Source: Sphingomonas sp. 32-62-10
Lineage (GTDB): Bacteria > Pseudomonadota > Alphaproteobacteria > Sphingomonadales > Sphingomonadaceae
Direction of reading: 5' to 3'
DNA length: 64,000 nucleotides
NCBI GenBank assembly: GCA_002280555.1
Contig: NCEE01000002.1
Span: 1 to 64,000 of the forward strand
Shown: positions 15,978 to 23,828 of the stretch, one piece after another
How the letters are laid out: every line of letters begins with the position of its first letter
How positions within the stretch are numbered: the first letter of the stretch is position 1
Program-made: the position numbers and the translations under genes
The notes under the pieces: generated by a model
Told to the model about the DNA's origin: nothing
Seen by the model: the letters and a program-made list of their open reading frames with translations, nothing else
Databases searched by the model: none

Positions 15978-16470
15978 TATCGAACGTGCAGCGTCGACCG
16001 AGCTGTTCGATCTGACCGATGCCGAGCTGCTTAACCGGCGGCAGCACAGCGGTGGGAACGACGTAGAAGTTCCACTGATGGGGATCGCGGTGATCGACCT
16101 CATCACCGGTCAGCGGGTGATGGGCGAACACATAAAGATGCGCGGGCCGGTCTGGCGTATCGACCCAGCTGGTATCGCCATTATATCCGGTGCGCACGGC
16201 CACATCGAACGTCGCGCGCGACGGCTTCGCGGATACCCAACTTTGCCGGGCGGCGGACTGCTTCACCTCGAGCCTCAGCCCGTCCCCGCGCTCAAAATCC
16301 CAGCCCGAATAGTCGGCTGCGCACCAGCGCCATTCTGGCTCAAGCGACATCGCGACAATCGCCTCGACCACCTGGCCGCGCAGCACATTGGTAACGAGCG
16401 GGTTGCCAAAGGCGGCCTGGCCGACCTTCTCGACAACCGTTGAGATCAAATCCGCACCCGCCACCGTCAT
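15862..16470 (-). CDS. PD-(D/E)XK nuclease-like protein, truncated by IS6
   Basis: The open frame codes for 202 residues. About residues 1-164 (bases 16470-15978) are native, and the rest is read from the right end of the IS6 element, so the true C-terminus is lost. The native part contains SGWDFERGDGLRLEVKQS, an Asp followed by ExK as in PD-(D/E)XK endonucleases. The segment DRPAHLYVFAHHP is like a core strand of the same fold. It diverges from a small XRE regulator gene 110 bases away, the layout of a restriction enzyme with its controller. No methyltransferase gene is present. Could be a remnant of a restriction or other defence locus; the match is by motif only. Confidence 0.55.
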   Translation of the reverse strand: MTVAGADLISTVVEKVGQAAFGNPLVTNVLRGQVVEAIVAMSLEPEWRWCAADYSGWDFERGDGLRLEVKQSAARQSWVSAKPSRATFDVAVRTGYNGDTSWVDTPDRPAHLYVFAHHPLTGDEVDHRDPHQWNFYVVPTAVLPPVKQLGIGQIEQLGRRCTFDRCCQSKANSSLDDAVRALGSRLSAQGIATRPLRPCGVF

Positions 16471-16580
16471 CGCCTACCTGCATCCGATGAGTCACACATG
16501 CGTGGAACCGGACCACAGTCAAATAGAATGTGACTGATCATCTGTAGATTGATCGGCGACAGGCGCGTCTCTAGGCCAGC

Positions 16581-16784
16581 GTGGAAATACGCGCTCGCCT
16601 CGCCGCCAATGTACGCAAAGCCCGCGAGGCCAAAGGCTGGTCGCAGGAGGATTTTGCCGACCGTGCCGGGATACACCGCACCTATGTCAGCGACATCGAG
16701 CGCGGTCGCCGCAACCCCACAATTACCGTGGTCGAAAAGCTTGCCGGCCCGTTCGAGATGACGGCCAGCGAGTTGCTGGCGTAG
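16581..16784 (+). CDS. Small XRE-family HTH regulator
   Basis: The 67-residue protein is almost entirely a Cro/C1-type helix-turn-helix: RKAREAKGWSQEDFADRAG, then HRTYVSDIERGRRNPTITVVEKLA. The start is a GTG. Size and position, diverging from a nuclease-like gene, match controller (C) proteins of restriction-modification loci, though many stand-alone XRE proteins look the same. It probably autoregulates and controls the divergent gene and perhaps the small gene after it. Confidence 0.75.
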   Translation: MEIRARLAANVRKAREAKGWSQEDFADRAGIHRTYVSDIERGRRNPTITVVEKLAGPFEMTASELLA

Positions 16785-16846
16785 CCCGCGTTACCGCGCA
16801 AAGCTGTAGCTAGACTGGCGGCGGTTCTTCGGGCTGTGTGGTCTGC

Positions 16847-17035
16847 ATGGACGATACCGACGATCTGGTGGAGCGGCTGCTTGTGTTAGCCGGTGGGCTG
16901 ATGGAGGATGCCAGCACCGTGGCGGTGTTGCGTGAAAGTGGATCGGTGGACCAGCGGTTGGCTGTTGTTCAGCAAGCGGCGCGGGATGTCGGCGCGCTGG
17001 TTGAGGCGATTGCTGTGATCCGGCGCGACACTTAA
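16847..17035 (+). CDS. Small hypothetical protein
   Basis: The product of 62 residues (from the ATG at 16847; a GTG at 16838 is also in frame) is acidic and probably helical (DDTDDLVERLLVLAGGLMED... VQQAARDVGALVEAIAVIRR). No motif is recognised. It follows the XRE gene by 62 bases on the same strand and may belong to the same small locus. Confidence 0.5.
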   Translation: MDDTDDLVERLLVLAGGLMEDASTVAVLRESGSVDQRLAVVQQAARDVGALVEAIAVIRRDT

Positions 17036-17466
17036 TCAAGCCTTTGGCTCAAGATCGGCTGCCTCCTGCGGGGCCCCATCGGGCGGAAGGGCCCAAAGCC
17101 GACATTTCAAATCGCCCTTTGCTGTCCCCAGAATCTGACATTTGCTCGTCTCGGCCTAACACGACCGTAAAGCGCCTTAATTGTCGCCATTCAACGCAGC
17201 GCTTGGCGTTCCTAAAACTTGCCGTTCAATCAGGATCGCGGCCAGCGCCCATGAAGGTCCGCACCTGGGACGTTGCGGACCTTCTTCAATGGCACGCTAA
17301 ACGACTGGATTTGCCAAGATTAGATATCCAATGTTCGACGATCGGCTCCGAACACATGCCTGTTGAGCATTGCGGAGCCTCGCGCGTGCTTCGAGCCTCT
17401 TTTATCTAGGCCGCGACGATGGCGGTGGTTACATCATTTCTCCGGGAAGCCCCAGCCGAGCCTCGC
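17036..17466. other. Intergenic stretch with no convincing gene
   Basis: Between the small hypothetical gene and the end of the GST gene there are 431 bases. One plus-strand frame of about 120 codons (17044-17409) is open, but its product is rich in Arg, Pro and Ser, has no domain I recognise and no good ribosome-binding site. I treat it as non-coding. It follows the IS6 scar and is probably rearranged sequence. Confidence 0.4.
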
Positions 17467-18150
17467 TCAGCGCGTGACGATTCCTTGCGCCTTGCTGGCG
17501 AATTCCTGCGCCCTCTTGTCGTCGTTCACAAGGCTTGCCCCGGCCGCCGGAATAGTCACGCCGATGCGTAGCGCGGGCCGCGCCTTCATCGCTTCGAGCC
17601 AGCGGTCGAGGTTTTCAAGCCCATCGCGCGAGACGCCTGACCACTTGTAGGTCCGCACCCAGCACCAATTGGCGATGTCAGCGATCGAATAGTCGTCGCC
17701 TAACCATTCACTGTCAGCCAGCTGCCGGTCGAGCACTTCGAACAGGCGGCGGCACTCATTCTGGTAGCGCTCGATCGCGGCGGGGATCTTTTCGGGGAAA
17801 TAGCGGAAGAAGACATTGGCCTGCCCCATCATCGGGCCGACGCCGCCCATCTGGAACATCAGCCACGCCATCACCCGCGCGCGCGCCTTGGCTTCGGTCG
17901 GGAGCAGGCGCCCGGTCTTCTCGGCCAGATAGACCATGATCGCGCCGGATTCGAACACCGCGAGATTATCATTCTCGCGGTCGACGATCACCGGAATGCG
18001 GCCATTGGGGTTAAGCGCGAGAAAGGCATCGGTCTTCTGCTCGCCCTTGGCCAGATCGATGGGGTGCACGGTGTAGGCGAGGCCCAGCTCCTCCAGCGTG
18101 CAGGAGGCCTTGTGGCCGTTGGGGGTGGAAGCGGTGTAGAGATCGATCAT
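17467..18150 (-). CDS. Glutathione S-transferase (Ure2p/YghU-like)
   Basis: The 227-residue protein has an N-terminal thioredoxin domain with MIDLYTASTPNGHKASCTLEE, the cis-proline segment NGRIPVIVD and ESGAIMVYLAEKTGR. A helical C-terminal domain follows (DYSIADIANWCWVRTYKWSG), as in nu-class/Ure2p-like GSTs. The ATG overlaps the stop of the FGE gene by four bases (ATGA), so it is translationally coupled as the last gene of a five-gene minus-strand operon. It may handle glutathione conjugation or disulfide exchange for the acyl-CoA pathway; no specific substrate can be given. Confidence 0.85.
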   Translation of the reverse strand: MIDLYTASTPNGHKASCTLEELGLAYTVHPIDLAKGEQKTDAFLALNPNGRIPVIVDRENDNLAVFESGAIMVYLAEKTGRLLPTEAKARARVMAWLMFQMGGVGPMMGQANVFFRYFPEKIPAAIERYQNECRRLFEVLDRQLADSEWLGDDYSIADIANWCWVRTYKWSGVSRDGLENLDRWLEAMKARPALRIGVTIPAAGASLVNDDKRAQEFASKAQGIVTR

Positions 18151-19079
18151 GGCAGCGTTGCTCTCTTGGCTGAAGGTGCCGGGCGGCGGTTGTCGACAAT
18201 GCGAAAACCGATGTGATCGGTGCCCAGATCGCGTTCCTGGAACTGGCGGGCGGCGGGGCGGTAGCGGGCGCAGTAGTTCGCTGCGCAGAGAAAGGATCCG
18301 CCCTTGATGATATTCACCGGCTGTCCGGGGCGGGGCGCAGCGGTTGTCCATTCCCAGACATTGCCGATCATGTCGTACAGGCCGAACGCGTTCGCAGCGA
18401 AGCAGCCGACCGGCGCGCGCGAAGTGAAGCCGTCGGTGCCGATATCGCGCGCAGGGAAGGCACCCTGATAGTAGTTTGCCGCCGGCGCGCCCGAGGCATC
18501 CTTGGGTTCGGGCAGCGCGGGGGCACCGGCGCGGGCGGCGTATTCCCATTGCTCCTCGCTCGGCAAGCTCATCCCGGCCCAGTGCGCATAGGCGGCGGCG
18601 TCATCATAGGTGACCTGCACCACCGGATCGGCCCCGCGCCCGTTGATCGCGCTGGCCGGTCCGGATGGGTGGCGCCAGCCGGCCCCCGGAACCCACGCCC
18701 ACCAGTTGCGATTCTCGGGTGTCGGTACCCGGAAGACCGCAGAGCCGGGCAGGCGCATAGCCGGCGGCGCGCCGGCTATGGTCGGGGGATCACGCTCGGC
18801 CGCAGTGCGATAACCGGTCGCGGCGACGAAGTGGGCGAACTGGGCATTGGTAACTTCAGTGCGGCCGATCCAGAACCCCGCGACCGCGATCTCGCGCGCG
18901 GGGCCTTCCTCGGGATATTGGGGATCGGCACCTATGGTAAAGCGGCCGCTCGGGACCCAAACCATTTGCGGTTCGGCCAAACCCTTGCAGGCCGAGCGTG
19001 CCGAAGGGGCGTCGTCCGGTTGCGCTTTCCCGCAAGCGGCCAGCAGACCGAGCGTGACAAAGAGCAGGCCGACCCTCAC
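18147..19079 (-). CDS. Formylglycine-generating enzyme, predicted lipoprotein
   Basis: The 310-residue protein belongs to the SUMF1/FGE fold: VWVPSGRFTIG, RTEVTNAQFAHFV, LPSEEQWEYAARAG, GNVWEW and GGSF...GFRIV. Both copper-binding catalytic cysteines of true FGEs are present, Cys265 and Cys270 in FLCAANYCARYR. It should convert the signature cysteine of sulfatases to formylglycine, and two such sulfatases are encoded at 7169 and 29040. The start is a GTG at 19079 forming GTGA with the tetR stop. From there a lipoprotein signal reads LLFVTLGLLAAC with Cys16 as the lipid site, so maturation would occur outside the cytoplasm. Its place inside an acyl-CoA synthetase operon ties desulfation to the downstream pathway. 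Confidence 0.88.
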   Translation of the reverse strand: MRVGLLFVTLGLLAACGKAQPDDAPSARSACKGLAEPQMVWVPSGRFTIGADPQYPEEGPAREIAVAGFWIGRTEVTNAQFAHFVAATGYRTAAERDPPTIAGAPPAMRLPGSAVFRVPTPENRNWWAWVPGAGWRHPSGPASAINGRGADPVVQVTYDDAAAYAHWAGMSLPSEEQWEYAARAGAPALPEPKDASGAPAANYYQGAFPARDIGTDGFTSRAPVGCFAANAFGLYDMIGNVWEWTTAAPRPGQPVNIIKGGSFLCAANYCARYRPAARQFQERDLGTDHIGFRIVDNRRPAPSAKRATLP

Positions 19080-19702
19080 TGGGCCCCGGCCTGCACCAGA
19101 ATATCCTCGACCAGTTGCCGGATCGCGGCCAGCGTGTCCTCGGGCGAGAGTTCCTCGTCCTGCCGCAGCAGGCGCCAAGTGTCGAAGCTGCAGGCGATCA
19201 GAATTGCCCTGCCGGCTTTTGTCGAGGTCTGCAATTCGGGCGGCAGAATCGCATCGAGCATCCGCTTCTCGCCCGCGTGGAGGCGACGGTATTTGCCGGC
19301 GATGAATTGCGAGCGATAGCGTTCCATCACCGCAGAAATGCGGAACACGGCGGCCGCCTCGTTGATGGTGCAGCGCCGCGCGATCAGCTCGAACAACTGG
19401 CCTTTCCAGTGCGCCGAACGATAGGGCGCGGTAAGCAGTGGTTGGTAGGCGGCGACCAGCAGATCATCGATCGCGTGAAAAATCGCGTCCTTGTCCTCGA
19501 AATGGCGGAACACGGTGCGGACGGACAAGCCGGCCTTTTCGGCCACGGCATCCGCATTGGGATCGGGATCGCCCGCGGCGACGAGCTCTACCATGGCCTG
19601 AATAATGCGCGCCCGGTTGGCGTCCCCCCGCGCACGCCGTCCGTCGTCGACCGGCTGGGCCGCGTCCATCGCGATTCTGATCACATTTGCTGCGCTGGTC
19701 AT
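19076..19702 (-). CDS. TetR-family regulator (likely controls region 3)
   Basis: The 208-residue protein has a TetR helix-turn-helix at about residues 25-75 (NRARIIQAMVELVAAG, ADAVAEKAGLSVRTVFRHFEDKDAIFHAI) and a helical ligand domain. The ATG overlaps the stop of the upstream gene (ATGA) and its own stop overlaps the FGE start (GTGA). It is thus produced with the acyl-CoA synthetase operon, fitting negative feedback. The likely sites are the TGTCA-type palindromes at 22784 and 24891, which lie at the only two divergent promoters of this block. The link is positional. Confidence 0.85.
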   Translation of the reverse strand: MTSAANVIRIAMDAAQPVDDGRRARGDANRARIIQAMVELVAAGDPDPNADAVAEKAGLSVRTVFRHFEDKDAIFHAIDDLLVAAYQPLLTAPYRSAHWKGQLFELIARRCTINEAAAVFRISAVMERYRSQFIAGKYRRLHAGEKRMLDAILPPELQTSTKAGRAILIACSFDTWRLLRQDEELSPEDTLAAIRQLVEDILVQAGAQ

Positions 19703-20937
19703 TTCGTCCTTCCGCGCCGCCGGATTTCGGCAGCGATTAGCCACAGGCGGTCCTGGCCCCAGACGCACAGATCCTGCTCGTCCGGCCCGCCGCCGCGCAA
19801 CCGATAGCTGGGAACGCCCCACAGCCCAAGTTCATCGGTCATCTCAAGCTGGTTGCGCGCTGTCTCGGCCTTCCAGCCGTCTGTGCCGAGATGGCGCTGC
19901 GCCTCCCCCCAATCGAGCCCGGCGCGCTCGACCGCCAGCCTGATCCCCTCGGGGCGGTGCAGCGGCGCCGCCTCGGTCCAGGCGAGCTGCAGCGCCGCCG
20001 AGAGCAGCGCAATATCCTTGTCCTGCGCGCGCGCCCAGGGAAACAGCGAATAGATCCGGCGGGTCGGCTCGCCCACCGGAAACAGCACCGGGCCGAAGCG
20101 GGTGCCGAGATGCTGGCTCTCGCGCTTGGCATCGAACACGAGATAGGCGCTCTTATTTCGTGTTGCCGGGACGCCGCGCATGACCATTGGCAGCACCGGC
20201 TTGTGATTGAGACGGATCCCGCTCTCGCGCGCCATCGCGATGCTACGGTCATAGCTGATCGCGGTATAAGGTGAATTGAGCGAGGGATAATAATCGAGCG
20301 TGAGCGCACTTGCATCCACCCCGTTCACATCGATCACAGGGCGCGGGCAGATAAAGGGGAGCGCCGGGTCGCGGCACGCCCCCAGATCACGCAACCATTG
20401 TTCGAGGTGGAACAGGCGGTCGACCCCCCAGAACCATTCCCCGCCATAGTGGAACATCGCGCCCGAATAATGCCCGAGCTTGGCCAGCCGCGCGCTGCCT
20501 GCGTCGAGCGTGGCCGCGTCGGGGGCGATGTCCTGACGCTCCGTCATTTCCGACGGCCGGATGAGGCCAAAATGCGGCGCGATCAGCTCGGCATCCCGGC
20601 GCGCCCATGCATCGAGCATCGCGAGTTCGGGCTGGTTCTTGCCCCCGCTGGCGCGGATCTGGTGGACCACCAGCTCGATATCGTAGCGGTCCTGCAAGGC
20701 AGGCAAAACTTGCTGGGCGAGGCGCGAATAGGGGTCATCATGCTGGTGGAAATATTCGATCCGGTGCGGTGAGCCCGCTTTGCGCCGCCGGGTTTCGGCC
20801 CGTTCTCGCCGCTTGGCCCGGCCTTGGGGGTCGATCGTGCGGTTGGCAAGGAAGCTGGCCAGACGACGCACTGCCACTGGAGGATCGACGATCAGCCGCG
20901 GATTGGGATTGCGTGACGGCTCCGGCCCCAAGTTCAC
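19699..20937 (-). CDS. Tandem DsbA/HCCA-isomerase-like protein
   Basis: The 412-residue protein carries two thioredoxin-like halves. The first has RIEYFHQHDDPYSRLAQQVLP, and the second has SPYTAISYDRSIAMARE, HKPVLPMVMRGVP and the cis-proline segment ELGLWGVPSYRL. The second resembles 2-hydroxychromene-2-carboxylate isomerase/DSBA-domain oxidoreductases and the single-domain protein encoded at 11917. No CxxC is present. It begins with GTG overlapping the acyl-CoA synthetase stop (GTGA) and ends overlapping the tetR start. It may be a glutathione-dependent isomerase or a thiol-handling partner; function open. Confidence 0.72.
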   Translation of the reverse strand: MNLGPEPSRNPNPRLIVDPPVAVRRLASFLANRTIDPQGRAKRRERAETRRRKAGSPHRIEYFHQHDDPYSRLAQQVLPALQDRYDIELVVHQIRASGGKNQPELAMLDAWARRDAELIAPHFGLIRPSEMTERQDIAPDAATLDAGSARLAKLGHYSGAMFHYGGEWFWGVDRLFHLEQWLRDLGACRDPALPFICPRPVIDVNGVDASALTLDYYPSLNSPYTAISYDRSIAMARESGIRLNHKPVLPMVMRGVPATRNKSAYLVFDAKRESQHLGTRFGPVLFPVGEPTRRIYSLFPWARAQDKDIALLSAALQLAWTEAAPLHRPEGIRLAVERAGLDWGEAQRHLGTDGWKAETARNQLEMTDELGLWGVPSYRLRGGGPDEQDLCVWGQDRLWLIAAEIRRRGRTK

Positions 20938-22721
20938 AGCCGATAGCCTCCGTTGCGCAGGCGCTCCATCTGCTCGGGCTCAAGTGGGACATAGGCGTCC
21001 TTGCCCGGTTCGAGAAACCAGATCGGATCGGAGACCTGCGCGATATCGAAGCCTTCCTTGACCAGTTCCACCTTGCGCAGCTTCATCGTGCCGGTGGTCT
21101 CGGCCTCGGCCTGGATGCGCAGGAACAGCGGGACCGCGTAGGACGGCAAGTGCGCCTTGAGGTGCGCGGCAAGGCCCGCCATGTCGAAGCCTTCGCCAAG
21201 TGTCATCGCCACCATCCCCGCGCGCCCGTCCGCCCCCGGCACCGCGACGCCGTAGACATTGGCAAGCGCAATGCCGGGATACTTCGCAACCGCGTCGGCG
21301 ACGTCATTGGTGGCGACATTCTCGCCCTTCCAGCGGAAGGTATCACCGATGCGGTCGACGAAATAGACGTATCCCGCTTTGTCGCGGCGCATCAGGTCGC
21401 CGGTGCGGAACCAGCGGTCGCCCTTTGCGAACACGTCGGTGAGGATCTTCTTCTCGGTCGCCGCCTTGTCGTGATAGCCCTCGAAGGCCGCCGCGCCGCC
21501 CGTGCCGATCCGGCCAATCGCCTCGCCCGGTTCGTCCACCCCGGCCTTGAGGCAGAAGCCATCGGCCCCGCGCACCGGCGCTTCGGCCTCGATATCGAAC
21601 TTGACGAAGCTGACGCCCATCTTGCCTTCGAGCCAGGTCGGCAGGCGTCCGATGGCGCCGACTGTGCCGTCGAAATTGACCAGCGAGACATTGCCTTCAG
21701 TCGAGCCGTAGAATTCGCACATCTGGCGCACGCCGAAGCGCTCGACGAACGGCTGCCACACCTCGCCGCGAAGGCCATTGCCGAAGCCTGCGACAAGGCT
21801 GTGGGCCCGTTCCTTGGGGTGCGGCGCGGCGTTGAGCAGGTAGCGGCAGAGTTCGCCGATATAGACAAAGCGGGTCGCCCCGTGTTCGGCGGCATCGTCC
21901 CAGAAAGCCGAGACCGAAAGCTTGCGCCGCATGATGATGGTCGCGCCGTAGATCAGCGGCCCGGCGGTACCCATGCCCCCGCCGGTCGAATGGTAGAGCG
22001 GAAGCGTGTTGTAGACCCGGTCATGCTCGGTCACCTTGCCAAGGATGCGCGCGTAACGCGCCATGCCGCGCAGCCGGTTGTGCGTGATTCGCGCCGCTTT
22101 GGGCAGGCCAGTGGTGCCCGAGGTGTAGATGAACAGCGCGCCATCGCCGCCGGTGATGTTGGCGCGGTGTTCGGCGGCTGGACGCGTATCGGGCTGGTGT
22201 GCCAGCGCCGCGGTGAGATCTGCGCCGTGCTTGCCGTCAAAATCCCAAAGCGGTTGCGCCATCCCGGTTTCGGCAAGGAGCCCGGCAAGCCGCGCAGCTT
22301 GGTCGCCCGCTGCGATGATCGCCTTGCTGTCGACGATCGCGATGCAATGCGCCAGACCATCGCCCTGCAGGTTGGTATTGATCAGCGCGGTCACCACGCC
22401 GACCTTGGCGAGCCCGAACCACACCGCTGGAAAATCGGGGCAGTTCTCCAGCATCAGCGCAACCGTATCGCCGCGCGCGAGACCCTGCGCGCGTGCCCAG
22501 TGGGCGATGCGGTTGGCGCGCGCGTCGAAGGCGGCGTAGGTTACGCTCTGCCCTTCGAAGAGGATCGCTGGTTTCGCGCCATGCCGGTCAACGCTGCGTT
22601 CGATCTCGTTGACGATCGTCACCGTGGTATCGGGCTGCAATTCCTTCAGCGTCTGCATGACGCCGTAGACGTCTCTAATGAAGGCAGCCTCCCGCCGGAT
22701 CGTGCCGATGGCCTTGAGCAT
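20934..22721 (-). CDS. Acyl-CoA synthetase, FATP/very-long-chain type
   Basis: The 595-residue AMP-forming ligase has the AMP-binding P-loop YTSGTTGLPKAAR, the EFYGSTEGN motif, WFRTGDLM, DRIGDTFRWKGENV and a C-terminal TGTMKLRKVELVKEG holding the catalytic lysine region. The overall pattern is that of fatty acid transport proteins and very-long-chain or sterol-side-chain acyl-CoA synthetases. I start at 22721, where GGGGAGAGG precedes the ATG; the frame is open for 33 more codons, but these cover operator F. It is the first gene of the minus-strand operon and probably activates the pathway acid to its CoA thioester. Confidence 0.88.
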   Translation of the reverse strand: MLKAIGTIRREAAFIRDVYGVMQTLKELQPDTTVTIVNEIERSVDRHGAKPAILFEGQSVTYAAFDARANRIAHWARAQGLARGDTVALMLENCPDFPAVWFGLAKVGVVTALINTNLQGDGLAHCIAIVDSKAIIAAGDQAARLAGLLAETGMAQPLWDFDGKHGADLTAALAHQPDTRPAAEHRANITGGDGALFIYTSGTTGLPKAARITHNRLRGMARYARILGKVTEHDRVYNTLPLYHSTGGGMGTAGPLIYGATIIMRRKLSVSAFWDDAAEHGATRFVYIGELCRYLLNAAPHPKERAHSLVAGFGNGLRGEVWQPFVERFGVRQMCEFYGSTEGNVSLVNFDGTVGAIGRLPTWLEGKMGVSFVKFDIEAEAPVRGADGFCLKAGVDEPGEAIGRIGTGGAAAFEGYHDKAATEKKILTDVFAKGDRWFRTGDLMRRDKAGYVYFVDRIGDTFRWKGENVATNDVADAVAKYPGIALANVYGVAVPGADGRAGMVAMTLGEGFDMAGLAAHLKAHLPSYAVPLFLRIQAEAETTGTMKLRKVELVKEGFDIAQVSDPIWFLEPGKDAYVPLEPEQMERLRNGGYRL

Positions 22722-22783
22722 AGTTTTGCCTCTCCCCTCGATCGCCGCCATATGCAGCCTTGGCTTGACGCCGGCGATTCTTG

Positions 22784-22800
22784 TGTCATTGAAAGTGACA
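22784..22800. promoter_or_regulatory. Palindromic operator, type 2, site F
   Basis: TGTCATT-GAA-AGTGACA is a 17-bp palindrome (6 of 7 arm positions paired) in the divergent region between the acyl-CoA synthetase start (22721) and the NPD gene start (22860). It can serve both promoters. Related sites are at 24891 and 32286. Confidence 0.6.
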
Positions 22801-22859
22801 TTAATTGGGCCGCGTGGCAACTCGCCGCACGAAGGCCTTCACCGCACGGGAGGGACGCC

Positions 22860-23828
22860 ATGAAGACCAGACTGACCGAACTGCTCGGGATCGAGGTGCC
22901 GATCATCTGCGGCGGCATGATGCGGGTCGGCACCGCCGATCTGGCCGCTGCAGTGTCCAACGCCGGGGGCCTCGGCGTGATGACCGCGCTGACCTGCAAG
23001 ACCGCAGCGGACCTGAGCGCCGAAATCGCGCGCTGCCAGGCACTCACCACCAAGCCCATTGCCGTCAACCTCACCGTCGGCGTGGTCGCGACCCCGATCG
23101 ACTATGGCGAGTATATCCGCGCCATCATCGAAAGCGGGGTCAAGATCGTCGAGACGGCCGGGCGCTCGCCCGAGCCCTTTATGGAAGCCTTCAAGGCCGC
23201 CGGGATCAAGGTAATCCACAAATGCGTGGCCGTGCGGCACGCCCGCTCGGCCGAGAAGATCGGAGTCGATGTGGTCAGCATCGACGGGTTCGAATGCGCC
23301 GGCCATCCGGGCGAACAGGATATTGGCGGCCTCGTGCTGTTCCCCGCCGCTGCTGACGCGCTGACAATCCCGGTGGTCGCCTCGGGCGGGATCGCCGATG
23401 GTCGCGGGCTCGCCGCTGCGCTGGTGCTCGGCTGCGACGGGGTCAACATGGGCACCCGCTTCATGGCGACCAAGGAGGCCCCGATCCATCAGGGCATCAA
23501 GGACAAGATCGTCGAGATGGACGAGACCCAGACGCAGCTGATCTTCCGCAGCTATCGCAACACGGCGCGGGTTTATCGCAATTCGATTTCCGAAAAAGTG
23601 GCCGCAATCGAGGCGGCGGGCGGCGGGTTCGACGAAGTCCACGACTATGTTTCGGGCGCCAATCAGGAAAAGGCCTGGACCACCGGCGATATCGAGGCCG
23701 GCATGGTCACCGCCGGCCTTTCGGGCGCCTTCGTCCACGATGTGCCGACCTGTCAGGAAGTGATCGACCGGATCGTCGCTGACGCCCGCGCGATCATCAC
23801 CGGGCGGGTCGCAGCGATGTTCGCCTAA
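22860..23828 (+). CDS. NPD-type FMN oxidoreductase (nitronate monooxygenase family)
   Basis: The 322-residue TIM-barrel flavoprotein has GGMMRVGTADLAAAVSNAGGLG near the N-terminus (quoted as two joined blocks), the active-site ECAGHPG (His149) and the FMN-phosphate segment VASGGIADGRG followed by GCDGVNMGTRF. Annotators usually call this family nitronate monooxygenase, but in steroid clusters members act as CoA-thioester reductases (IpdC). Next to an acyl-CoA synthetase and dehydrogenases the CoA-linked role seems the better guess. GGAGGG precedes the ATG. Its 3' end overlaps the convergent GST gene by 4 bases. An open frame extends far upstream but is antisense to other genes. Confidence 0.85.
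   Translation: MKTRLTELLGIEVPIICGGMMRVGTADLAAAVSNAGGLGVMTALTCKTAADLSAEIARCQALTTKPIAVNLTVGVVATPIDYGEYIRAIIESGVKIVETAGRSPEPFMEAFKAAGIKVIHKCVAVRHARSAEKIGVDVVSIDGFECAGHPGEQDIGGLVLFPAAADALTIPVVASGGIADGRGLAAALVLGCDGVNMGTRFMATKEAPIHQGIKDKIVEMDETQTQLIFRSYRNTARVYRNSISEKVAAIEAAGGGFDEVHDYVSGANQEKAWTTGDIEAGMVTAGLSGAFVHDVPTCQEVIDRIVADARAIITGRVAAMFA

Noticed and set aside
17044..17409. Possible 121-codon gene
   Set aside because: No ribosome-binding site, low-complexity product, no family, and it lies next to rearranged IS sequence.
20607..22859. Open frame of 751 codons on the plus strand running into the NPD gene
   Set aside because: It is antisense to the acyl-CoA synthetase and tandem DsbA-like genes, has no domain, and the NPD gene has its own ATG with GGAGGG at 22860. 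High GC at third positions keeps the frame open.
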